DNA from: Thermodesulfobacteriota bacterium
GTDB lineage: Bacteria > Desulfobacterota_D > UBA1144 > Nemesobacterales > CSP1-2
DNA: 45,165 nucleotides
Assembly (NCBI GenBank): GCA_035559815.1
Contig: DATMAT010000014.1
Location: forward strand, 1 to 45,165
Reading direction: 5' to 3'
Positions 15,891 to 23,294 of the stretch are shown one piece after another; position 1 is the stretch's first letter, and every line of letters starts with the position of its first letter. The notes below the pieces were generated by a model. It saw only the letters and a list, made by a program, of their open reading frames with translations, was not told where the DNA came from and ran no database searches. A program made the position numbers and the translations under genes.

Positions 15891-16421
15891 GTGGAAAAGA
15901 TATTTATCCTGATAATAGTTATGGCAGTAGCGGTTTTTATATCCCTTCCTTTTTTCAGGGGGAGGGTTGAAGAAGACTCCGAAGACCCGGATAGGCCGAA
16001 GGGTGATAGGGAAGCCGAATTAAAGAGACTCAACGCGGAGAAGGAGTCTCTTCTCGCTGCGATCAAAGAGGTCGGTTTTGACTATGAAGTGGGAAAGCTT
16101 ACGAAAGAAGACTACCAGGAACTGGAGACAAAATACAAGACTGAGGCAGCCTTGCTTCTCCAGAATATAGAAAAGCTGGAAGCAGAAATGAATGATGCTG
16201 GTTTAAAAGACGGGTTAGAAGAAGAAATTAGAAAGACTCGAAGGACCAAATTGGCTGATGACAAGGGGCTCGAAGAGGAAATTTTGCGTGCTCGCAAGTT
16301 GAGGTCTAAGGGCCTTGAGCATCTTTGTTCCAAGTGTGGGGCTTCTTATCAGCCCGAAGACAGATTTTGCTCCAAGTGCGGGACCAAATTAGGTGAGGAT
16401 CAAACTAGACAGGCGTATTAA
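15891..16421 (+). CDS. Membrane-anchored coiled-coil/zinc-ribbon protein of the ccm cluster (CcmI-like)
   Basis: A 176-residue protein with one N-terminal transmembrane helix (about 3-22), a charged coiled-coil region with the helical-hairpin motif FDYEVGKLTKEDYQELETKY (63-82), and a C-terminal zinc ribbon, CSKCG...CSKCG (C146, C149, C160, C163). The GTG start has AGGAG 6 bases upstream. Such proteins occur in ccm clusters and recall the membrane-plus-helix part of CcmI, which presents apocytochromes, but the zinc ribbon is not part of classical CcmI and no TPR region is seen. The next gene overlaps it by 29 bases and shares the hairpin motif. Confidence 0.7.
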   Translation: MEKIFILIIVMAVAVFISLPFFRGRVEEDSEDPDRPKGDREAELKRLNAEKESLLAAIKEVGFDYEVGKLTKEDYQELETKYKTEAALLLQNIEKLEAEMNDAGLKDGLEEEIRKTRRTKLADDKGLEEEILRARKLRSKGLEHLCSKCGASYQPEDRFCSKCGTKLGEDQTRQAY

Positions 16422-17889
16422 AAATTCCGGCAGGGTATTTTTTCTTATGCCCTTTGCCATTCTTTTACTTTTTACATACCTAGTTCTGATTCAAGGGGTG
16501 TACGCCCAGGATAATCCGGCCACGCCATTAGATGGAAAGGGCCTGTTCATAGAAAACCGCTGTGTGAACTGCCACACGATCGGCAGGGGAAGGTTCGTCG
16601 GGCCAGACCTGGAAGGAGTCGGGGCCAGATACGAGCGGAAGGAGATAGAGGAGTGGATGGTCAACCCTCAGATGGTTTATCAATCAAAGGGGAAGATGCC
16701 TCTGAATGAGGGATATCCTCCGATGCCCCCTATCGGTGTCCCGCCGGAAGAGGCAAAACTGATAGCCGATTATCTGCTCTCGGTGAAAATCACGGATGTT
16801 TCAAAGCCGGAGGGAGGCGTCATAAAGGGACGGGTGATGAACGAGACCGATGAAGATATCCCCGAAGAGATGGAGTTAACCCTAACCTCTTACTTGGGCG
16901 ACCGGGCCATGGAGGAGAGAAAATCGAAAACCGACAGTAAAGGTCAGTTTGAGTTTGCCAACCTGCCCTGGGACAGGAGCTACACCATCTCCCTCAATTA
17001 CAAGGGTGCGGAGTACACGACGGATAAAATGGTTTTCTATCCTGAGGAGAATACCAAGACTCTTGAATTACCCGTTTACGAGCCCACCGAGAGTAACCAG
17101 CACATTAGCGTGAATGCCGACCACATGATTATTCAGGTTTCCGACGGGCAAATTTCCATAGCGGAGATAGTAGTTTTTCACAACGGAAGCAAGCAGATCT
17201 ACGTCGGCAAAGAAAACAAAGACGGCATCAGAGAAACTCTCAGATTTGACCTTCCGGAGGGGGCGGAGAATATCCAGTTTATGGACGGGCTGGCTTCTGA
17301 AAGCGTGGTTCGAACTGAACGGGGTTTTATCGATACTACTTCTTTCGGTCCGGGGATCAGAAGGGTGATATACGCCTATCAACTCCCGTTTAAAGCCGGC
17401 AAAAACATGATTGAGAAGAGGATAATATACCCAACCGGGGGGTTCGTTCTTCTGGTCTCTGATACTGGTGTGGATATAAAGGTTAACGGCCTCGGCGGGA
17501 GTGAAAGGGTGAACATAAACAATGAGAGATTCATCCGATGGACCGGTTCCGGTCTAGAGCCCGGGTCGGAAATAAAAATCGAGTTAGGGCAGTCCGTATT
17601 GAGCGAGAATTTTCTCAAATGGGTAGCGTTTGGGGTGGTGCTTTTATTAGTGGGCATAGGGGTTTTATATTCCTTCCGGGTTAAGAGAAGTTCTGCTCTG
17701 CTTAAAGATTCTACTTTGAAGGAAGAGAATTTAGCAGGAGAGAGGGAGAAGCTTATTATGGAGATTGCCGAGCTTGATGATAAGTATGAGGCAGGGGAAA
17801 TCGCTGAAGACGAATACAGGGAGATACGCTCAAACAAGAAAAAAAGGTTGGTATCGGTAACCGAGAGAATCAAAAAAAGCGATGTCTAG
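16393..17889 (+). CDS. Membrane-bound multidomain cytochrome c (haem, carboxypeptidase-like fold, helical hairpin)
   Basis: A 498-residue protein. The N-terminus has a signal or anchor helix (about 15-38). A class I cytochrome c domain follows, with CVNCH at 57-61 and distal Met in GKMPL (M102). Residues about 143-205 look like a carboxypeptidase-regulatory beta-sandwich (GVIKGRVMNET; GQFEFANLPW), followed by a longer beta-rich region. A transmembrane helix (407-428) leads to a cytosolic coiled coil with LDDKYEAGEIAEDEYREIRS (461-480). That hairpin closely resembles the one in the upstream protein. The GTG start at 16393 overlaps that gene; an ATG at 16447 is an alternative but would cut the basic n-region. 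Likely tied to cytochrome maturation or the electron conduit; exact role unknown. Confidence 0.8.
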   Translation: MRIKLDRRIKNSGRVFFLMPFAILLLFTYLVLIQGVYAQDNPATPLDGKGLFIENRCVNCHTIGRGRFVGPDLEGVGARYERKEIEEWMVNPQMVYQSKGKMPLNEGYPPMPPIGVPPEEAKLIADYLLSVKITDVSKPEGGVIKGRVMNETDEDIPEEMELTLTSYLGDRAMEERKSKTDSKGQFEFANLPWDRSYTISLNYKGAEYTTDKMVFYPEENTKTLELPVYEPTESNQHISVNADHMIIQVSDGQISIAEIVVFHNGSKQIYVGKENKDGIRETLRFDLPEGAENIQFMDGLASESVVRTERGFIDTTSFGPGIRRVIYAYQLPFKAGKNMIEKRIIYPTGGFVLLVSDTGVDIKVNGLGGSERVNINNERFIRWTGSGLEPGSEIKIELGQSVLSENFLKWVAFGVVLLLVGIGVLYSFRVKRSSALLKDSTLKEENLAGEREKLIMEIAELDDKYEAGEIAEDEYREIRSNKKKRLVSVTERIKKSDV

Positions 17890-17947
17890 TTCACCAGAAT
17901 TAAATTAATTTCGCATAACTACCACTGGAACTAAAAACTTTTAAGGG

Positions 17948-20254
17948 CTAAATCTCTTTTTTCTTCCCTTTTTTAATCTCTTTCATCAGATGCACCAATA
18001 TAATCACAAAGACAAAAACCCAAATTAAGGCAACAACCAACCCAACACCCGCTTTAACCCGGGGAAGATGAGATGAGAGCCAATGGTAAAAGTCTTCGAG
18101 TAGTACTCGAAAATAAAGATGGTCCGAATAGACACCCTCCACATCGGTTATTCTCCCGAGCAAGGATCCCCTTTCCCCCCCTTCTCCTAGTTCAAGACCG
18201 GTGACTGCTACTCTGTTGAGTTTTATGAGATGACCCTGTTTATTAAACACTCCCCAAATGGCGTGTATCGCATAAGGCTTTCCTTTATCTTGTCCCAAAT
18301 AAAGCATGATGTGTCCGGGGAGGCGAAGAAGCGTTACCCCGGGCTCCCAGTGTTTTATCGTATAGAGCTTATCCTTGGCCGGTGTTCCTTCCTTGAATGA
18401 GGCGATATCGGTGCCAACCTTTGCCTGCCAGCCTGAATTTCTGGGAAGTTTTATACCGAAGGTGCTGAAGATATCCTGTACGAATAAAGAACAGTCCCAA
18501 CCGGTTTTTTCCCCACCCCAGCTATAAGGTCCGCCTAGTAGCTTGAATGCTTGGGTCAGAGCATTGCGCTTTGTGTAGGGAAGAAACCCCTCGTTGACTC
18601 CCTCGTGGCTCAAAAAATCTTTAACAAATGTGAGTTTGCCGTCATTCCCTTTAGTGGGAATGTTTATGTCAAAGCCGTTATCATAGTTTTTTACTAATGG
18701 GATTTGGGTTCCCATTTCTAGATTAACTCCTGATTTTGTTTGTTTCGAGCGGGATGTAATAATCAAAAAGGGTGAGCCCGGGTAAGCGTTAGCTTCCTCA
18801 CGGGTTGTCAGGGCCAAATGTTCTTTTTTAATCCATCCGTGGAAATACTGTGTACGTATAAAAAACCATTTGCCGTCTCTGGAGGTATGGAGCACTGCGA
18901 CCGGGGTTCCCAAGTAGATAGCACTCTGCTCAATCGCATTGAATTCATAGTCGTATGGTTTACTCATTATTAGCTCATCGATAGGCCATGCAAATACGTC
19001 TGTCCTCTCTGTGACCAAGGCGTAGCGTATCCTCACTTCATCCGAAATTTTATCCAGGTTAAGCTTATATATTAGGTCGTAATAGAAATTTTTGGAAAGG
19101 AGATTATTATTACGGTCATATCTTATTAGTAGTTCATGGCCGACGTTTATAGTTTTTGGCTCGATAAATGAATCATTATTAGTTTGGTATTTTGTAGCAA
19201 GTGAAGAAAGCCCGGAGGCCTCTACGATCTTATCTATTACTTCCCTCCCGGATAGCGAATCCGGGAAGCCAAAAATATCTATTCCACCGCTTATAAGCAG
19301 GGCACGCCTGTTGAAATAATTAATTTCGGTATCCGTCATGATTACCTTATCCGGGTCAGAGAGCTTTGAAATCCAGTAATTAGGGTCAAGAATCTTGGAT
19401 GGTGGCTGGGGGGGCACAACTATGGTCAATTCCCTTTCTTTAGATGACCGAAAGCCATATAGCTCTTCTAGAGCCAGGTCGTATTTATGTTTGCTTATCC
19501 AACCCCTTTTAAGCAATCTTGAGGATATAATCCGAAATCTTTCCTTCACGTATTCATCAGTACCATCAAGGGGGGAAAATCGGTACGGATTAGGTATAAT
19601 CGCAGCTAGTCGAACGGCATCGGATAAACTCAATTCAGCAGCAGGTTTGTTAAAATAGGCTCGAGCTGCGGCTTCTGCCCCATAAATTCCATCGCCCCAC
19701 TCAACCGTGTTTAGATACAATTCCAGGATCCTTTCCTTAGTCAGGTTCTTCTCAAGCTGATAGGCAATGAAAGCCTCCCGTATTTTTCGTCCTAGATTGG
19801 GGGATGGTTCTAAGAAAAGGTTCCTTGCCAGTTGTTGAGGGATACTTGAGCCTCCTCTGGTAATTCGGACTTTGTATAAGAGGGCCTGCCATCTAAATTC
19901 CCGGTTGAATCCCTGGTGCCCAAAGAATTCGCCATCTTCTGCGGCAACAACGGAGTGAATTAAATAAGGTGATACTTGTTGAAGTGAAACCCATTGCCAG
20001 CGTCTCTGCACCGGCTTGCCCGCAGCTTTTTTTCTGCTCTCTCTATAACGTATAATCGCCGTCTCCTGTGGGTTTGTGGTCTGTAGCCATCCTACCTCCG
20101 GGTTTTGCCACCAGAAAGAGACAGCTATACCGAGTATGAGTATAAAAAAAAGGAAGAACAGAACGCCAAAGGCAAACCCATACCTTAAAACCCCGCTTTT
20201 CCGGATTAAACGTGGTAGAGAGAAAGATGCCGACCGGTTCTTGAACTCTTTCAT
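17948..20254 (-). CDS. Fused peptidoglycan glycosyltransferase (GT51) and NlpC/P60 endopeptidase
   Basis: A 768-residue membrane protein joining a peptidoglycan polymerase to a hydrolase. An N-terminal anchor helix spans about 25-47. The GT51 domain (about 85-235) has catalytic Glu106 in VVAAEDGEFFGHQGF, GGSSIPQQLARNLFL, RKIREAFIAYQLEKNLTKE, and ILELYLNTVEWGDGIYG. No transpeptidase domain follows. Residues about 415-485 are a bacterial SH3-like region, and 565-670 are an NlpC/P60 domain with GWDCSLFVQDIF (Cys588), PGHIMLYLG (His648) and a third polar residue near His664. A second transmembrane helix lies near 735-755. MtgA-type enzymes normally stop after GT51 (about 240 residues). It lies 123 bases ahead of, and on the same strand as, nothing clearly related to cell wall except the glycosyltransferase upstream. 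Confidence 0.85.
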   Translation of the reverse strand: MKEFKNRSASFSLPRLIRKSGVLRYGFAFGVLFFLFFILILGIAVSFWWQNPEVGWLQTTNPQETAIIRYRESRKKAAGKPVQRRWQWVSLQQVSPYLIHSVVAAEDGEFFGHQGFNREFRWQALLYKVRITRGGSSIPQQLARNLFLEPSPNLGRKIREAFIAYQLEKNLTKERILELYLNTVEWGDGIYGAEAAARAYFNKPAAELSLSDAVRLAAIIPNPYRFSPLDGTDEYVKERFRIISSRLLKRGWISKHKYDLALEELYGFRSSKERELTIVVPPQPPSKILDPNYWISKLSDPDKVIMTDTEINYFNRRALLISGGIDIFGFPDSLSGREVIDKIVEASGLSSLATKYQTNNDSFIEPKTINVGHELLIRYDRNNNLLSKNFYYDLIYKLNLDKISDEVRIRYALVTERTDVFAWPIDELIMSKPYDYEFNAIEQSAIYLGTPVAVLHTSRDGKWFFIRTQYFHGWIKKEHLALTTREEANAYPGSPFLIITSRSKQTKSGVNLEMGTQIPLVKNYDNGFDINIPTKGNDGKLTFVKDFLSHEGVNEGFLPYTKRNALTQAFKLLGGPYSWGGEKTGWDCSLFVQDIFSTFGIKLPRNSGWQAKVGTDIASFKEGTPAKDKLYTIKHWEPGVTLLRLPGHIMLYLGQDKGKPYAIHAIWGVFNKQGHLIKLNRVAVTGLELGEGGERGSLLGRITDVEGVYSDHLYFRVLLEDFYHWLSSHLPRVKAGVGLVVALIWVFVFVIILVHLMKEIKKGKKKEI

Positions 20255-20313
20255 ATCCCGACAGCGTAAGCGTCTTTCATAATGATTACTTTACTTGATA
20301 ATTTTCCGGGCTT

Positions 20314-22137
20314 TTATTCAACGACTTTATCGGGTTCAGGAACAAATTTATAAATAAAGGCGTAATTAGGCCCAACCCTTATAGTCTTGATTAACTTAAA
20401 ATTTGATTTATCTCGTCCATCACCAAGCTCTGATATTAAGTGTATTTTATTTGCTTTGTAGTAATAATAATCTTGAGGGTATTTGCCATGATGAGAATTC
20501 CAGACGACATAGGTGACTCCCCTGCTCTTTAATTCGCTGATGAATGACTCATATGAAGATGCGTTGAAACTCCCTAGGGAGAGAAAGTTCCCGTGGTTAT
20601 CGACATAGGGTCCCGAGACTGGAACCTTGCGATTTACGGCTATATCTCTTGACGCTATCATTAAGTTGTAGTAATAACCAGCTACTCGCGGTACTGTTAC
20701 CACAATCTTTTCACCATCATTTATATTCAGGGAAAGCCACTCCCCAACCAGCCTCAATTCGGACTTTGTATATGCAGCATTTTCCATTCTTTCCTGTGTT
20801 AATAATATATTTTTTCCAAGAATGAAACTTAAGACGGGCAATAGTACGATTATTAAAAGCCGGTTCTTCGGAATCTGTGAGTCGTATGAAATGATTACAA
20901 ACCACAACGCCAGGATAGAGGGCAAGATATAGAGAATCCAAAATCCAAAAGTATGGCTATCCATGGTGCTCAGGCTGGATAAGAGTAAACTGGCAGTCAT
21001 TAGTACGAAAACCAGAATATAGAACCTAGGTTTTGTTGGAGATCCATATCTCAGATGATGACTGATGGGTGATTTGAGAAGGGTTTTTTGCATAGACTTT
21101 GCTATGTATATTATCCCTCCCGCAATAGCCAGGTAACAGATCCAAGAGATGAGGAAGAAATGTTGCTCGGCCAGAGCATAGAATATAAAGTGGATGGTAA
21201 GATGACCAATCAAGAACAAAAACAAGAGAAGGGTATTTCTGAAGCTTTTTTTGAAGAATGAGTAAAACCCAATCGCACCCAGAGTTAGTGCCAATGTGCC
21301 CAACACTTCTCTCACTAGAAAACCACTCGGGATGAAATTCAGTAATCCGGCTAGCTTCAATTTAATGTATGGTATGGCAGCGGAGCTGAGCTCACCTGCA
21401 AGGTTCCTTCCGATTTCATCTCCATGGTAATTATGATAGGGATTTATGTGCCCAGAAGCACGGTAATTTAGTACTACCCAAGCTATGATTCCCAGAGCTG
21501 AAAAAAGGCAGAGCAGAACAATCAAAAACCTTCTCTTGGAAAAAATAACGTCCTTGATCAGCAGAGAAACTATAAAGACTACTCCTTCGTACCTGGTTAT
21601 TGCTGCTAAAAAACCGCATAAATAAGACGAATATTTGTCCTCAAAGCTCAACCAGAATCCGGAGAGGATAAGCATAAGAGTCAGCATTTCTGCTCTTGGC
21701 TGAATGGTCATGTGGGTGGTTAGCGGATGAAAAGCGAACAACAATGCGACGAAGAATGCACTTTTCCCGATAAATCGGTGTGAGATTAAGTAAATTAGCA
21801 GTATGGAGGCAATAGAGCTTACTAGATTTATAAACTCCGCGGCAAAAAGAATCGGCTCTCTAACCGGCAGAAAGATGGATAAAAAACCCATTAATACGGA
21901 ATAAAAGGGTAGGCGCTGATAGCTTTCGGGTTTGTTGGGAAGCGTTAGATTTGTGAACGATATTGCCTTCTCCCTAAAATCAAAGAAATCGGTATCTGGT
22001 ACCAGGAATGAGTTAAAGTAGTAAAGATTGTAGATGAGAATAAATATGAAAAATGAAAATATTAGAGTCCTGGAACTAGTCAGTTCCTTTCGTATCCGGT
22101 GTACCCAAACCTTTCTAGATGTGCTTTCTATCTCCAT
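20314..22137 (-). CDS. Polytopic membrane glycosyltransferase (GT39/ArnT-like superfamily)
   Basis: A protein of about 607 residues with roughly eleven to twelve hydrophobic helices and a soluble C-terminal domain (about 480-600). After the first helix the periplasmic loop begins LVPDTDFFDFREKA, with acidic residues where PMT/ArnT-type enzymes hold the catalytic Asp, followed by SYQRLPFYSVLMGF. These enzymes move a sugar from a polyprenyl-phosphate donor to a lipid, glycan or protein in the periplasm. The frame is open to a TTG at 22158, but the ATG at 22137 gives a basic, cytosolic N-terminus. It ends 60 bases before the fused GT51 gene, so the two may be co-transcribed. Substrate unknown. 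Confidence 0.75.
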   Translation of the reverse strand: MEIESTSRKVWVHRIRKELTSSRTLIFSFFIFILIYNLYYFNSFLVPDTDFFDFREKAISFTNLTLPNKPESYQRLPFYSVLMGFLSIFLPVREPILFAAEFINLVSSIASILLIYLISHRFIGKSAFFVALLFAFHPLTTHMTIQPRAEMLTLMLILSGFWLSFEDKYSSYLCGFLAAITRYEGVVFIVSLLIKDVIFSKRRFLIVLLCLFSALGIIAWVVLNYRASGHINPYHNYHGDEIGRNLAGELSSAAIPYIKLKLAGLLNFIPSGFLVREVLGTLALTLGAIGFYSFFKKSFRNTLLLFLFLIGHLTIHFIFYALAEQHFFLISWICYLAIAGGIIYIAKSMQKTLLKSPISHHLRYGSPTKPRFYILVFVLMTASLLLSSLSTMDSHTFGFWILYILPSILALWFVIISYDSQIPKNRLLIIVLLPVLSFILGKNILLTQERMENAAYTKSELRLVGEWLSLNINDGEKIVVTVPRVAGYYYNLMIASRDIAVNRKVPVSGPYVDNHGNFLSLGSFNASSYESFISELKSRGVTYVVWNSHHGKYPQDYYYYKANKIHLISELGDGRDKSNFKLIKTIRVGPNYAFIYKFVPEPDKVVE

Positions 22138-22630
22138 GTTTAAGCCTATGCAAAGCAAATAGAATTTTTTATTCTTTAAAGTAGTGAAGCACCGCTTCGT
22201 CTCAAGCGAAAGGTGTCAGAAACCCCTTTACTATTCAATCAAATTTGGGCAATCAAGTTCAATTGGACTTTAGTATTATTTTCTTAGCTGGCATAGTCAA
22301 TACTTTTGTTATAGATGTTTCTGATTCTTCAAATATCTTTTACCCACCTGCAGAATTTCAGGGTCTGGTAATTATAGAAAGTCTCAAGTTTTACCTTTAT
22401 TTTACATTCAATCAATAACCGGGCCGATAAAATTAACTGTTCTTAGATGGATTTTCCGTGCTATATTATCAGTAATAGAATCACGACCTATCTTCGGTAA
22501 ATATCAGGGACATTTTCCCTGGGCAAGCGAAGTGATAGGAACTATAAGTTTATAGACCAGAAACTATCACCAGCATAAAGCTCTAAAGCATGGCATTGAA
22601 AAATTCATCGATTTCCGGGTCGCAAACAGG
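22138..22630. other. Spacer between divergent genes
   Basis: About 490 bases, AT-rich, with no supported gene on either strand. A small hairpin, CAGGGA-CATTT-TCCCTG, lies near 22507-22523. I see no clear promoter or riboswitch. Confidence 0.4.
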
Positions 22631-22986
22631 ATGGTTGCCCTGAGGATTCGCATATTTATTTCCCTAATATTTTTTTATCTGGGTGCTCTTTTCGTGTAGT
22701 TGATCTAGAGCCGGAGTCGAGACTTCCGAAACCCGATTCATTCAATACCGTTGCCGAACCCGTAGTGCCCGTACAGGCTCCCTGGTGGGCATCTTTTAAC
22801 GATGTAAAGCTTAACGTTATCTTGAATGAGGTGCTCTACAATAATTTCGATGTAGCACAAGCCCTAGCCCGCTTTGAGCAGGCTTCGGCACTGACCAAAG
22901 AGGCGAGGGCGGCGCGGTTTGCAGCAGCGTATGCCCAGGGCTTATTCGGCGTGGAATGGAGAATAACGAAGATTTCAATAGCCTGA
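22631..22986 (+). pseudogene. Broken outer-membrane efflux lipoprotein (NodT/OprM-type), N-terminal part only
   Basis: The 3' half of this stretch encodes APWWASFNDVKLNVILNEVL, then NNFDVAQALARFEQA, the typical start of the mature domain of RND outer-membrane factors of the NodT/OprM/CmeC type. Upstream, the ATG at 22631 opens a signal peptide (MVALRIRIFISLIFF) that runs into a stop. A run of seven T at 22670-22676 lies at the switch point: adding one T would join the signal peptide to LSGCSF, a perfect lipobox, and continue into the mature frame. The reading frame then stops at 22986, after about a quarter of the usual length of 450 or more. No membrane-fusion or RND pump gene is nearby. Most likely a decayed gene. 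Confidence 0.75.
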
Positions 22987-23294
22987 CTGAAGCTGGCGGC
23001 CTGCTTTTTTCGAGTATAGCTGTCCTGTTCGTCGTCTCGACACTACGTCTGGTAGTTGCGGACGTTCAGTCATTTTTCTCCGGGACCTCATTCAGTAGAA
23101 TCTCCAAGTGGTCAGGGAATGATAATCGCTTTTTCCTTGAGATGAAACAGGCAGAAGGGCCGGAGAACAGCCTAGCGTGTTCAAGAAAACTTGAAAAAAA
23201 CCTTAATGAGTTTACTGGTGGTTTTTACCGTCGGGCTCATCCTGGAAGATTATTGGCTCGTGAATAGAAAGTAGATAATGATGAAAGTAACCGG
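22987..23294. other. Degenerate stretch after the broken efflux gene
   Basis: A frame is open at 22956-23267 on the plus strand, but its product shows no recognisable domain and it has no ribosome binding site. Near 23190-23268 another frame would encode a hydrophobic stretch, SLLVVFTVGLILEDYWLV. This is probably scrambled remains of the efflux region rather than a gene. It ends against the convergent ligD stop. Confidence 0.4.

Noticed and set aside
22956-23267. 103-codon plus-strand frame after the broken efflux gene
   Set aside because: No ribosome binding site or domain. It probably consists of remains of the decayed gene.
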